A stretch of 64,000 nt of DNA from DASVBE01 sp963770375 (GTDB taxonomy: Bacteria > Actinomycetota > Actinomycetes > Streptosporangiales > Streptosporangiaceae). Positions within the stretch are counted from its first letter, which is position 1, and every line of letters begins with the position of its first letter. A program made the translations under genes and the position numbers. The stretch lies in contig CAVYPM010000008.1 of the NCBI GenBank assembly GCA_963770375.1, forward strand, positions 190,156-254,155, in the 5' to 3' direction. Positions 52,011 through 60,771 of the stretch are shown here, one piece after another. Under the pieces are notes generated by a model, which saw only the letters and a list, made by a program, of their open reading frames with translations, was not told where the DNA came from and did no database searches.

Positions 52011-53924
52011 TCACGGCGTGGTGCGCACGTCCGCGGCTCCCAGGTGCTCGGCGAACCAGTCGACGGTCGCCTGATGCAGCGTGCTGCCGTTCTTCCGGTC
52101 TTCGACGCTGTGGCCCTCGCCCTCGAACCGGATGAGCCGGCTGAGGTGCCCCCGCCCGGCGAGCCGTTCGTGGATCCGCTCGGATTCGGCGACGGCCACG
52201 CGGGCGTCGTTGATCCCGTGGGCCAGCAGCAACGGTGCGCGGATCCGGTCGACGTGCGTGAGGGGACTGCGTTCGGCGAGCATCCGGGCGTCGTGCGGGT
52301 CGCCGGGATCGCCGATCCAGTCGCGCACCCGGTGCCGCCAGGTGGCCGGGAACGCGGCGGCGAGGGCCGCCAGGTCGGACGGGCCGCACACCGAGACCCC
52401 GGCGCGCCACCGTTCCGGAAGCCGGGCCAGGCAGCTCAGCGCCGCGAACCCGCCGTAGGAGGCCCCGTACACGCCCAGCCGGCCGCCGTCGGCCCAGTCC
52501 TGTCCCTGCAGGTAGTCCCCGGCCGCGGCCAGGTCCTGCAGGTCGCCGCCGCCCCAGTCGCGGTAGATCAGGCGCTGGTAGTGCTGGCCGTAGCCCGAGG
52601 AGCCGCGGATGTTGGGCGCCAGTACCGCGATACCGCGTGCGACCAGGGCCTGGATCAGCGGGCTGAACAGCGGCAGCGCCTGGTACTCGGGGCCTCCGTG
52701 GATGTCCAGGACGACGGGGATCGGGGCGCGGTCCGGGGCGCGGCCCTGGCCTGGGCCCTGGCCCTGGCTCTGGCCGGGGGGACGGTAGAGCAAGCCGGAG
52801 ACGGTCAGCCCGTCGGTGCTTGGGTAGTGGATGACCTCCGGCTCGGCCAGGCCGGCCGGAAGCCGTTCGCTGCAGCGCGTCAGCTGCCGGGCACAGCCGT
52901 TGCTGAGGTCAGCGACCCACACTTCGGTGGCGGCGGTGGGGCGGCCGAGCAGGACCACCAGCCGTGTGTTCCCGGCCCACGTCAGCGACTGGCCGTCGGA
53001 GCCGAATTCCTGGGCCGCCACGCCCCGCGGCAGTCCGTGCACCTCGTGCTGCCCGTGCTGCCCGTGCTGCTCGTGCTGCTCGTGCTGCGAACCACCGGCC
53101 AGGTCGCGCCAGTGCAGGGCGGTGAAGCCGTGCGTGTTGACGCTCCAGACCAGCCGCTTGCCGTCACCGGAAACGGCGGCGCAGTCGATGTCGGCGGCCG
53201 GGGTGTCCAGCCACTGCAGGCCATCGCCTGGCGTGAGCAGCGCGAGGCCAAGGTGGTCACGGCCCTGCGTGGTGGACAGGAAGATGCCCTCGGGCGTCCA
53301 TCCGGCGGGCAGGTACTGAGCCGGCCCGTCGTGCGGCGTGACGTGCTCGACCGACAGGCCGGCCAGCTCGACGGCGAACAGGTCCTGCTCGGTGTTCTGG
53401 TGCAGGCGCAGGACCAGCAGGCGGCGGGAGTCCGGCGAGAAGAACATCGGGAAGTAGCGGTCCTCCGGCAGCGGATCGCCGGCCTGGAGCACCGTCCGCA
53501 CGTCCCCGGTCGCCAGATCGCGGACCATGATGTCGAAGCACGAGCGCTTGCGGGCGTTGCTCGCGTAGGCGAGCAGGCGGCCGTCCGGGCTGTAGGGATT
53601 GCCGATGCTCCCGTAGGGGATGCCGAGTTCGTTACGCGCGCCGTTTGCCGCCGTCAGCCATTCGACGGTGCCCGTCGCCGGGTCGAGTTCTGCCAGCCGG
53701 TAGTCCTCGGCGCCGTCCGGGTCGGCCTGGACGAGCAGGCGGCTGCCGTCCGGGCGCCACACGCACCGGGTCACCGTGCCGTCGACGGGCAGGTGACGGG
53801 GCTCACCCGAGCCGCTGAGGTCCCACAGCCACGGCTGCGGGCGCCCCGGCGCATCGGACAGGTAGGCGAGCCGCTCGCCGTCGGGGTGCGGGGCGACACC
53901 GGAAAGCCGGTCGTAGTCGAACAT
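52011..53924 (-). CDS. S9 family peptidase (prolyl oligopeptidase/dipeptidyl-peptidase type)
   Basis: 637 residues, ATG 53924. An N-terminal beta-propeller (WRPDGSRLLVQADPDGAEDY, SPDGRLLAYASNARK) leads to a C-terminal hydrolase domain with serine in RLGVYGASYGGFAALSCLAR, acid in LLAHGINDARVAVAESERI and histidine in RFEGEGHSVEDRKNG. A short low-complexity insert QHEQHEQHGQHGQHEVH occurs at about residue 280, encoded by 9-base tandem repeats. Its start overlaps the M20 peptidase stop (TGATG), so the two are translated together and likely act on the same peptides. Confidence 0.88.
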   Translation of the reverse strand: MFDYDRLSGVAPHPDGERLAYLSDAPGRPQPWLWDLSGSGEPRHLPVDGTVTRCVWRPDGSRLLVQADPDGAEDYRLAELDPATGTVEWLTAANGARNELGIPYGSIGNPYSPDGRLLAYASNARKRSCFDIMVRDLATGDVRTVLQAGDPLPEDRYFPMFFSPDSRRLLVLRLHQNTEQDLFAVELAGLSVEHVTPHDGPAQYLPAGWTPEGIFLSTTQGRDHLGLALLTPGDGLQWLDTPAADIDCAAVSGDGKRLVWSVNTHGFTALHWRDLAGGSQHEQHEQHGQHGQHEVHGLPRGVAAQEFGSDGQSLTWAGNTRLVVLLGRPTAATEVWVADLSNGCARQLTRCSERLPAGLAEPEVIHYPSTDGLTVSGLLYRPPGQSQGQGPGQGRAPDRAPIPVVLDIHGGPEYQALPLFSPLIQALVARGIAVLAPNIRGSSGYGQHYQRLIYRDWGGGDLQDLAAAGDYLQGQDWADGGRLGVYGASYGGFAALSCLARLPERWRAGVSVCGPSDLAALAAAFPATWRHRVRDWIGDPGDPHDARMLAERSPLTHVDRIRAPLLLAHGINDARVAVAESERIHERLAGRGHLSRLIRFEGEGHSVEDRKNGSTLHQATVDWFAEHLGAADVRTTP

Positions 53925-55312
53925 CAGTCCCGGCCGCCCGCCGGACCGTGAGGCGCCTCGTGCGCTGCGATGGCGCGCTGAACAGCCGCGGCGGCGGCGA
54001 TGCCGCGAAGGAACCAGTTCAGCTCCAGGTTCTCGTTGGGGGCGTGGTTCGACTCGTCGACGTTGGCGAGCGGGATGCCGTAGCAGGGCACGCCGAGTTC
54101 CTCGGAGAAGGCCGCCAGCGGGAGGCTGCCCCCGAGCGCGGGCACAAGCAGGGGCTCCTCGCCCAGGCCTGCCGCGGCCCCGGCGCGCACGGCCGCGGTG
54201 TAGGGGGACTCCGGCAGGGTGCGCGACGGCGGCATGGACACGCCGGGGATGAATTCGACGTCGGGCGCATGTACGGCCACGTGCCGCCGGATGGCGTCCA
54301 TGACCTGGGACGCCCGCTGGCCGCCCACGAGCCGAACATCGCAGTTCGCCACGGCCACGCTGGGGATGACCGTGCGGTGCTCACCGGCGTCCTCACAGGT
54401 GAGCGAGTTGATGGTGAACGTGGGCTGCGCGAGCCGCTCGTAGTACCCGGGCGCCGCGGGCGGCTCCATGGACGCGGCGCCGATTCCCCCGAGGACTTCC
54501 GGCAGGTCGAGCGGCAGGACCTGCAAGGCTGCGCGTTCGCCGGGCGACAAGGGCCTGACCCCGTCAGCGAAGCCCTCGATCAGGACCGTGCCCTCGGCGT
54601 CGCGCATCGACGCGAGCAGCTGCACCAGCCGCCACGCCGGATTGGGCGCCACTCCGCCCCAGTTGCCCGAATGCAGGGGCCTGGACGCCCCGTGCGCCCG
54701 CAGCTTGAAGGTGATGATCCCCCGCACGCCGAGCACCACGCAGGCCCGGCCCGACTCGTGTACCGGGCCGTCGCTCCAGACCACGAGGTCAGGCCGGTCG
54801 CCGGCGAAGATCTCGCGCACCGCCCGGGGCAGATGCGGACTGCCGGTCTCCTCCTCGCCGTCCAGGAGGACCGTGACGCGGCAGGGCAGCCCGCCCGGCA
54901 GTTCACGCAGCGCCCGGAGTCCCAGCAGCTGAGCCAGGTGCTGCCCCTTGTTGTCCGCCACGCCGCGGCCGAACATGCGGTCCCCGCGGATCTCGGGGCT
55001 GAACGGCGGGCTCGCCCACTCGCCGAGCGGCCCCGGGGGCTGGACGTCGTAGTGCCCGTAGATGAGCACGTGCGGCGCGTGCTCGGGGCCCGGGGCCCGG
55101 CCCAGGATCACCGGCCAGCCGTCGGTCCGGACCACCTCGGGCTCCAGCCCGCAGCTCGTCAGCAGCCCGGCCGCATGCCGCTGGGCCTCGGCCATGCCCT
55201 CGCCGGTCGCGCTGACGCTGGGCTGGGCCACCCATCGCGACAGCTCTCCTATCAGCTGCTCGCGTCGTTCGCGGACCCAGGCCTCAACCTGGCCGGCAAG
55301 TTCATCCACCAC
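53924..55312 (-). CDS. M20 family metallopeptidase (dipeptidase)
   Basis: 462 residues, GTG 55312. Di-zinc ligands are visible in order: histidine and aspartate of LIYGHYDVQPPGP, bridging aspartate in GRGVADNKGQHL, general base and ligand glutamates in VLLDGEEETGSP, aspartate in LVVWSDGPVHES and the last histidine in VDESNHAPNENLEL. The lid/dimerisation domain lies between. Family enzymes hydrolyse dipeptides or acylated amino acids. It is the first gene of the minus-strand peptidase unit and is divergent from the HTH regulator, only 51 bases away, which suggests direct control by it. Confidence 0.9.
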   Translation of the reverse strand: MVDELAGQVEAWVRERREQLIGELSRWVAQPSVSATGEGMAEAQRHAAGLLTSCGLEPEVVRTDGWPVILGRAPGPEHAPHVLIYGHYDVQPPGPLGEWASPPFSPEIRGDRMFGRGVADNKGQHLAQLLGLRALRELPGGLPCRVTVLLDGEEETGSPHLPRAVREIFAGDRPDLVVWSDGPVHESGRACVVLGVRGIITFKLRAHGASRPLHSGNWGGVAPNPAWRLVQLLASMRDAEGTVLIEGFADGVRPLSPGERAALQVLPLDLPEVLGGIGAASMEPPAAPGYYERLAQPTFTINSLTCEDAGEHRTVIPSVAVANCDVRLVGGQRASQVMDAIRRHVAVHAPDVEFIPGVSMPPSRTLPESPYTAAVRAGAAAGLGEEPLLVPALGGSLPLAAFSEELGVPCYGIPLANVDESNHAPNENLELNWFLRGIAAAAAVQRAIAAHEAPHGPAGGRD

Positions 55313-55320
55313 AGGCTTCC

Positions 55321-55347
55321 CATTGATTTCATAAATCGCAATCGATG
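55321..55347. promoter_or_regulatory. Inverted repeat in the peptidase/regulator divergent promoter
   Basis: CATTGATT (55321-55328) and AATCGATG (55340-55347), 7 of 8 positions paired, in a strikingly AT-rich 51-base divergent gap. ATCAATG recurs at 55360. Probable operator of the adjacent HTH regulator. Confidence 0.5.
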
Positions 55348-55363
55348 TCAGAGAACCATATCA

Positions 55364-55951
55364 ATGACGGATGCCGCAAGAGGTGGCCGCTATCCTTTGC
55401 CCATGGTGGGCCAGCCCGCACGAAGCGCGACCGTCGAGGACCTCAGGGCGCTCAGCCACCCGCTGCGGTGGCGGATCCTCCGCCTGTGCCTGGACCAGGC
55501 GCTGACCAACCAGCAGCTCGCACAGCGCCTGAACCTGTCGCCCGCGACCACGCTGCGGCACGTGCGGGCCCTGGTGAAGTCCGGGTTCCTGGAGCCCGAG
55601 CCAGTGCGGACCGGCGAGCGCGGTGCGCTGGAGCGCCCCTACCGCGCGACCGGCCGCACCTGGGGCCTGGCCGTCCTGGATCTCGACGAACCCGAGCTGG
55701 TCCAGTCGGTGGACCTGGCCATGCTCGCCGCGCACCGGTCCGAGTTCATCGAGGCCGGGCCGGACGCGAGCCGCGACGTGGCCCGCGGCGTCCTGCGGCT
55801 GCGGCCGGAATCACTGGACGAGCTCAAGGACCGGATCAGTGCCCTGCTGACCGAATTCTCCGCCCGCCAGGACCCCGACGGCGATTCCCTGAGCTACCTG
55901 TGGTCACTGGTCGCCCGCCCCGCGGGCGCAGCAGGGCCGGCGCCCGGGTGA
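55364..55951 (+). CDS. Winged helix-turn-helix (ArsR-like) transcriptional regulator
   Basis: 195 residues from ATG 55364; ATG 55403 is a shorter start. The DNA-binding domain is ATVEDLRALSHPLRWRILRL with the HTH LTNQQLAQRLNLSPATTLRH and wing LEPEPVRTGERGALERPYRA. The C-terminal ~90 residues are helical (FIEAGPDASRDVARGVLRLR) and may mediate dimerisation or ligand binding. No metal-binding cysteine pair is seen, so a metal-sensor role is unlikely. Divergent from the M20-S9 peptidase genes and separated by an inverted repeat; it likely represses them and itself in response to peptides or related metabolites. Confidence 0.85.
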   Translation: MTDAARGGRYPLPMVGQPARSATVEDLRALSHPLRWRILRLCLDQALTNQQLAQRLNLSPATTLRHVRALVKSGFLEPEPVRTGERGALERPYRATGRTWGLAVLDLDEPELVQSVDLAMLAAHRSEFIEAGPDASRDVARGVLRLRPESLDELKDRISALLTEFSARQDPDGDSLSYLWSLVARPAGAAGPAPG

Positions 55952-55998
55952 GACCTCAGGCGTGCTGGAGCGAGGCGCAGCGGCCGCGCCGGCGTGAG

Positions 55999-56820
55999 CT
56001 AGCGTCCGGCCTGGGCGTGCGCCGTGATCATCGTCACGAGCTGGTCCCAGTACTGCGGCGGGTAGTCGTGCCCCATTCCCTCGACGATCTCCAGCCGGGA
56101 GCCGGGGATGGCGGCGGCGGTGGCCCGTCCGTTGCCGGGTGGCACCAGCCGGTCGGCGTCGCCGTGTACGACCAGAACCGGCATGCGGAGGGCGCCAAGG
56201 GCGGCCTCCCTCGACGGAGATGCACCGATGGCTTTCGCCTGGCGCGCCTGGCCCTCAGGGTCCCAGCACCGGTCGTAGGCGGCGTGGGAGTCCGCCGTGA
56301 TGCGCTCGACGTCGAAGCAGGCGGGGCTGCCCCACGCCTTCAGGCCGGCCAGGCGGCGGTCGGCGGCCTCGTCCCGGGTACGGCCGGCGGGCGCGCTGAA
56401 GGCCGCGGTCACGTCGGGGTCGCGCTCACCAGCGATCGGTCCTGGCGCTGACATGACCGATGTCATCGACAGCACCCTGCCGGGGTGCAGCAGCGCCATG
56501 GCCTGGACGATCATGCCCCCCATCGACCAGCCTGCGATGTGGGCCACGTCCGCGCCGATCGCGTCGAGCACGGCGAAGCCGTCCCTGGCCATGTCGTCCA
56601 CCGTGTAGCGCGGGCCGCCTTTGAGGTGGCTGGACAGCCCGACGTCACGGTTATCGAATCGCACCACCCGGAATCCGCGGTCGGCGAACATCTCGCAGAA
56701 CTCGGTCTTGAAGTTGATGCACTGGCTGCCGAGCCCATTGACGAGCAGCAGCACCGGGTCGTCGTCAGCACCGAACGTCTCGTAGTACAGCGAGACCTCG
56801 CCGTTGGCCGTGGTAGGCAT
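55999..56820 (-). CDS. Alpha/beta hydrolase (RdmC/aclacinomycin methylesterase-like)
   Basis: 273 residues from ATG 56820; GTG 56835 is an alternative with AGGG ahead. Oxyanion region LLLVNGLGSQCINFKTEF, the RFDNRDVGLSSH signature of this hydrolase group, nucleophile serine in IAGWSMGGMIVQAMAL, acid in VVHGDADRLVPPGNG, histidine in GMGHDYPPQYWD. Such enzymes hydrolyse methyl esters or similar. Divergent from the LLM oxidoreductase with 63 bases between. No pathway context identified. Confidence 0.85.
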   Translation of the reverse strand: MPTTANGEVSLYYETFGADDDPVLLLVNGLGSQCINFKTEFCEMFADRGFRVVRFDNRDVGLSSHLKGGPRYTVDDMARDGFAVLDAIGADVAHIAGWSMGGMIVQAMALLHPGRVLSMTSVMSAPGPIAGERDPDVTAAFSAPAGRTRDEAADRRLAGLKAWGSPACFDVERITADSHAAYDRCWDPEGQARQAKAIGASPSREAALGALRMPVLVVHGDADRLVPPGNGRATAAAIPGSRLEIVEGMGHDYPPQYWDQLVTMITAHAQAGR

Positions 56821-56883
56821 ATCGCAGTATTTCACCCCTGGCGATCCGTCACAGGCACCAGTTCATCCCGGAGGGAACGCGGC

Positions 56884-57969
56884 ATGCCGTCGCCTGATGC
56901 CCCGCTGGAAAGGCTCGGCTTCCTGACCATCGGCCTGTTCGATGAGGCGGACCCGGCCGCCGGGCACCGGACCACGCTGGAGATCATCGAGCTCGGTGAG
57001 CGGCTGGGGTTCAACAGCGCCTGGGTCCGCCACCGGCACCTGCAGTACGGCATCTCCTCACCGGTCGCGGTCCTGGCCGCGGCCACGCAGCGCACCCAGC
57101 GGATCGAGCTGGGCACGGCGGTGATCCCGCTCGGCTGGGAGAACCCGCTGCGGCTGGCCGAGGACCTCGCCACGGTCGACGTGCTGTCTGGCGGCCGGCT
57201 CAATCCCGGGGTCAGCACCGGCCCGCCGATGCACTTCGACGACGTCAAGGCGACGCTGTACCCGGATACCGCCAGTGCCGAGGATCTCAGCTACGAACGC
57301 GTGGCCCGGCTGCTGCGGCTGGTCAGCGGGCAGCCAGCCAGCACGTTCGCGGGCACCGAGGGCATCGAGCAGTTCTCCAGCCGGGTGCAGCCGTACTCTC
57401 CCGGGCTGCGGCGGCGGATGTGGTACGGCGCCGCCAGCCTGGCCTCGGCCCGCTGGGCCGGGGAGAACGCAATGAACCTCCTGACCAGCAGCGTGGTCCG
57501 GGCCGAGGAGTCCGAGGACTTCGCCGCTATCCAGCAGTCCCAGATCCGCGCGTTCCGGGCCGCCCACCCCGACGGTCCCGCAGCCCGCGTGTCCCAGGGC
57601 CTGGTGGTGATCCCCACCGACAGCGCGACCACCGCGCAGCGGGCCAAGTACGCCGCCTATGTCGAGAGCCGCTTGCCCAGGACCGCCAGCCCGCAGGGCC
57701 CAGGGCGGCTGCTGTTCGCCCCGGACCTGCTCGGGTCCTCAGCCGAGATCGCCGAGGCGCTCTACGCTCACGCGGGCTTCCGTGAGGTCCGCGAGGTCGC
57801 CTTCGCACTGCCGTTCAGCTTCGACCATGACGACTACGTCCAGATCCTGACCGACACGGCCGGGAAGCTGGGGCCGGCACTGGGCTGGCAACCCACCAGC
57901 TCCGTAGTTCAGGCAGCCGGGGCCATCAGGGTGCCTTCATCGACCCTCGACTCGTCACGATTGCCGTAG
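56884..57969 (+). CDS. LLM-class flavin-dependent oxidoreductase
   Basis: 361 residues, ATG 56884, with GGAGGGAACGC just upstream. The luciferase-like TIM barrel is visible: RLGFLTIGLFDEADPAAGHR, GFNSAWVRHRHLQYG, SPVAVLAAATQRTQRIELGT, PLRLAEDLATVDVLSGGRLN. The protein would use reduced FMN or F420 from elsewhere in the cell to oxidise an unknown substrate. The 3' end overlaps the convergent gene by 61 bases; the last ~20 residues may not be essential. Confidence 0.85.
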   Translation: MPSPDAPLERLGFLTIGLFDEADPAAGHRTTLEIIELGERLGFNSAWVRHRHLQYGISSPVAVLAAATQRTQRIELGTAVIPLGWENPLRLAEDLATVDVLSGGRLNPGVSTGPPMHFDDVKATLYPDTASAEDLSYERVARLLRLVSGQPASTFAGTEGIEQFSSRVQPYSPGLRRRMWYGAASLASARWAGENAMNLLTSSVVRAEESEDFAAIQQSQIRAFRAAHPDGPAARVSQGLVVIPTDSATTAQRAKYAAYVESRLPRTASPQGPGRLLFAPDLLGSSAEIAEALYAHAGFREVREVAFALPFSFDHDDYVQILTDTAGKLGPALGWQPTSSVVQAAGAIRVPSSTLDSSRLP

Positions 57970-58382
57970 CGTTCGCGCAGCGCTTGCCATGCCTCCAGCT
58001 TCTCCGGGCGCATCCGCTGGCCGTCATACAGTTCGTGCACGTAGCAGGAGAGCACGGTGTCCCCGCCTGGCCCCAGGAATTGCACCGTCAGGACCTCCCG
58101 CCCGGGGAAAGAAGGGAACGGGTAGGGCCCGCGCGCGAAACGGACTCCGGTGATCTCATCGACCCGCACATCCATGATCCAGTTTGCCGCGTCGTCGCCG
58201 AGTTCGACGTGCCACCACCGCCGGTCGGCTGGTCCGCGGAACACGGGCGTTGTCACTCCGGTCAGGTGCGCTGTCACCGAGCCGGCGCCGAATACGAAGA
58301 CCAGCTGCCCGGCCTCCGACAGGTCTGCGATCAGGCGTTCTAGCTGGCTGGCGGGCTCGCTGACCTCTGCGATCTTGCTCAT
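57909..58382 (-). CDS. Protein of unknown function (about 157 residues)
   Basis: ATG 58382 is favoured, with GGGAG directly upstream, over an earlier frame opening at 58427. The start is a helix (EPASQLERLIADLSEAGQLV); the remainder is beta-rich: RRWWHVELGDDAANWIMDVR, FPGREVLTVQFLGPGGDTVL, and ends with a helical EKLEAWQALRERYGN. The layout vaguely recalls heme-utilisation HutX/ChuX proteins, but I cannot identify the critical residues and do not assign it. It overlaps the LLM gene at their 3' ends. Confidence 0.6.
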   Translation of the reverse strand: MSKIAEVSEPASQLERLIADLSEAGQLVFVFGAGSVTAHLTGVTTPVFRGPADRRWWHVELGDDAANWIMDVRVDEITGVRFARGPYPFPSFPGREVLTVQFLGPGGDTVLSCYVHELYDGQRMRPEKLEAWQALRERYGNRDESRVDEGTLMAPAA

Positions 58383-58521
58383 CTGGTGCTCCCTACCCGC
58401 GTCGGTGCAGTCAGTGGCAGGTAACACGGCGCCGCGCAGGATCGATACCCGGCTGTCTAACAGATGACCAGCTCAGAAGGTTGTTTGTGCACCTTGCCTG
58501 CTGCCTTCGCGCCCGAGCAGG

Positions 58522-58720
58522 TTGAATCACTGCTGGCGGCCCGAGGCGTACGACCTGCGGCATGCGGCAGTGTCGCTGTGGCTGAACGCTGGCGTCCCGG
58601 CGCCGACCGTGGCCCCGGCGGGCCGGGCACTCCATCCACGCGCTTCTGCGGGCCTACGCCAGCTGCATCGACGGGGACGACGACATCGCCAACCAGCGGA
58701 TCAGCGGTGCGCTTTGCTAG
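58522..58720 (+). pseudogene. Remnant of a tyrosine-recombinase integrase (C-terminal end)
   Basis: The first frame reads AYDLRHAAVSLWLNAGVPAP, matching the catalytic R-x-x-H block of actinomycete integrases (DLRHA...WLNAGVP). A frame change near 58610 is needed to continue GHSIHALLRAYASCIDGDDD and IANQRISGALC before TAG 58718. The tyrosine nucleophile is the Y in LLRAYASC. Only about 65 of 350-400 residues remain, so the gene is dead. It ends 110 bases from a tRNA-Ser 3' fragment, the classical attachment location of such integrases. Confidence 0.75.
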
Positions 58721-58830
58721 GGCCCGACCTGCGGAAACGCGGCCCACTCAACCCGGGAATATCCGGCGACCAGCGGCGGCCGACAGCCGCATCTGGTGGC
58801 TCACAAGTCAAGCCAGGTTTCGGTGGTCAG

Positions 58831-58893
58831 CGGAGGGGTGAGGGATTCGAACCCTCGAGGACTGTCACCAGCCCTAGCGGTTTTCAAGACCGT
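58831..58893 (-). other. 3' fragment of tRNA-Ser(UGA), probable attachment-site copy
   Basis: On the minus strand the region from the anticodon stem to the discriminator is present: GGTCTTGAAAACC gives anticodon TGA (58884-58886), a long variable arm and T-arm GAGGGTTCGAATCCCTC follow, then CACCCCTCCG. The 5' acceptor strand, which should be GGAGGGG, and the D-arm are missing and replaced by unrelated sequence. The fragment therefore cannot fold as a tRNA and fits an att repeat left by site-specific integration. Confidence 0.75.
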
Positions 58894-58938
58894 ACCCTGA
58901 ACTCGCCTGACCAGCGGCAACATCACAGCCGAGTGTAA

Positions 58939-59629
58939 TCTCGGCACGTATTCGGCACAGCCGGGCTTGTGCGCGCTGAGCTGCCCGCCGCGCGAACCGC
59001 CGCCGGTCTGCGCCGAGCAGTAGCTCATCACAGTGCGAGCCGGAGCGCGTGATCGGGCGACCTGTCTGCGGCCACCCGCACGGTCGGCGCGCCTGATCAA
59101 CATCCGATTCTGGCTCCCCTCTGTGTCATCCCTGAAGGAGCGGGGCCGTGTCAAGGGGGGTTTTGCGGGCGTTGCTGGCGGCTTGCGGGCGTGCGTGACT
59201 GGCGTCTCCTGTTTCCCTGGTAGCTGCCATGTCCGTGGCGGGCGGCCGGGCGGGTCAAGGACCGGGCGGAGCCCGGCCGCCGGGGCGGCGCCGGAGGCGT
59301 CCTTGAGGTGACCGGCCGGGAGCCCGATGATCTGGCGGCGGGGAAACGGGAGCCGGGACCGTGCGGGGGTATTCGGTTGTTCAGGTCCGTCCCATGGTCC
59401 GGGTCCCGCGGTGCGGGCAGTGCCGCTGGCTGCAGTCATCCCTTCGCGTGTCCCCGGCCGGGGCCGGGGCGCATGGGGCGGGTCCGCGTCAGAAGGGGCG
59501 GTCAGGCGGGGTCAATCAAGAGGGCGCCCGCGCCGCCGGGTGAGGGCGGCGGGGCAGACACAGGAGGCGACCTCGCGCCTGGCCGCTGGCCAGGAAGAGC
59601 TGTTCATGCCGCCCGCGCAGGCGGCTGGG
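58939..59629. other. Gene-poor stretch beside the IS110 element
   Basis: No reading frame here has credible composition or a ribosome site. It includes the CAAGGGGGGTTTT tract at about 59150, several CCGGGCGG-type repeats and the 3' flank of the first IS110 element. It may hold the distal end of that element. Confidence 0.4.
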
Positions 59630-60678
59630 TCACCGGCGGGGTCGGCGGGGCGTGGACAGGCAGCGGATCTGCCCGTCGCGCAGGCCGTAGAAGACCAGGG
59701 TGAGGAGCCGGCGGGCGGCGGCGACCTTGGCGATGTTGCGGGCTTCCTTCCCGCGGCGGGCGATGATGGCGTCCTTGACCGCGCCGGCCACCGAGTCCGC
59801 GCGGCACCCGCTGGATCGCCTCGATCAGCGCCCAGCGCAGCAGCCGCGAGCCCTGCTTGGTGACATGCCCGCGGGTGACCTTGATGTCGGACTCGCGGTG
59901 GCTGGGTGTCAGCCCGGCCCACGAGCACAGCTGGGCCGCGTTCCTGAACCGGGTCACGTCGCCGATCTCGGCGATGATGACCGCGGCGAGCACCGGGCCG
60001 ATGCCGGGCAGCTGCTGGATCACCTGGTAGCCGCGGTCACCGGCCAGCAGGTCCGCGATCACCTCGGACAGCATGGTGATCTCGGCCGTCAGCTCGGCGG
60101 TCAGCTGCCGCAGCGAGGTGACCTTCCCGGCATAAGGCTGCGGCAGGCCCAGCCCGTCCAGCCACGCCGACCCGGCCACCCCGAAGATGTCGGAGCAGGT
60201 CACCGGGACGCCGAGCTTGGCCAGCACGGCGTGGACCTGGTCTTTGCAGCTGGTCCGCAGGTGCACCAGCTTGTGCCGGTAGCGGGTCAGCTCCCGCAGC
60301 TCCCGCACCTCGGGCGGGGCGATCCACGCCTCCGCCAGGCGGCCCATCCGCAGCAGGTCAGCCAGGTCCGCCGCGTCACGCTCATCGTTTTTGACCCTGC
60401 GGTAGCTGAACGCCTTCACCCCCAGCGGATGCGCCAGGTGCACCTCGGCCCCGGCCGCCGCCAGGGTGTCCGCCGCCCAGTACCACCCGTACGTGGCCTC
60501 CAGGACCACCTTCGGGGACTTCCCGGCCCGGGCGATCTCCTGCCGCAGCTCCTGCGGGCTGTTGGTGATCCTCGCCATGCCCAGCCGCCGGCCGTCCTCG
60601 GTCATCCGCACCAGCACCGACTCGGCGCCGGTGCAGATCCATGCCCACGACCTGCCGGCCGTCATACGCTGTCTCCAT
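59630..60678 (-). pseudogene. IS110-family transposase, copy A (two frameshifts)
   Basis: ATG 60678 (METAYDGRQVVGMDLHRR) carries the first acid of the DEDD site. A shift near 60627 leads to SVLVRMTEDGRRLG, VVLEATYGWYWA with the glutamate and VKNDERDAADLADLLRMGRL with the acid pair. The Transposase_20 part is IQQLPGIGPVLAAVIIAEIG, CSWAGLTPSHRESD with the serine. A second shift near 59800 joins AGAVKDAIIARRGKEARNIA to the end at 59630. About 349 residues, normal for the family, which moves DNA guided by a bridge RNA (family knowledge). Indels may be artefacts. Confidence 0.85.
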
Positions 60679-60679
60679 T

Positions 60680-60749
60680 GGGGCCTCCCTATTACCTGGT
60701 GGAGACGGATGCTTGGCAACTTCCAGCATCCGCCAGGGAGCGGGAGGCT
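60680..60749 (-). promoter_or_regulatory. Leader hairpin of IS110 copy A covering the transposase ribosome site
   Basis: GGGGCCTCCC (plus, 60680-60689) pairs with GGGAGGCT (60742-60749), with an inner GGATGCT/AGCATCC-type stem. The transposase Shine-Dalgarno GGGAGG lies in the stem. The same structure is present in copy C. Confidence 0.6.
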
Positions 60750-60771
60750 CCGCTCCTTCATCGCATCAACC

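Larger units (their letters stand above)
59630..60766 (-). mobile_element. IS110-family element, copy A
   Basis: Bounded on the upstream side by homology with copy C (63226 onward), which starts at ATGCGATGAAG. It includes 88 bases of leader and the transposase. The downstream end could not be fixed. It lies inverted relative to copy C. Confidence 0.7.

Noticed and set aside
58801..58938. A complete tRNA-Ser(UGA) on the minus strand
   Set aside because: The 5' acceptor strand and D-arm are missing; only the 3' portion matches, so it was recorded as a fragment.
59036..59600. Several short frames around 59.0-59.6 kb
   Set aside because: Low-complexity Arg/Gly/Pro composition, no ribosome sites, and no coherent fold.
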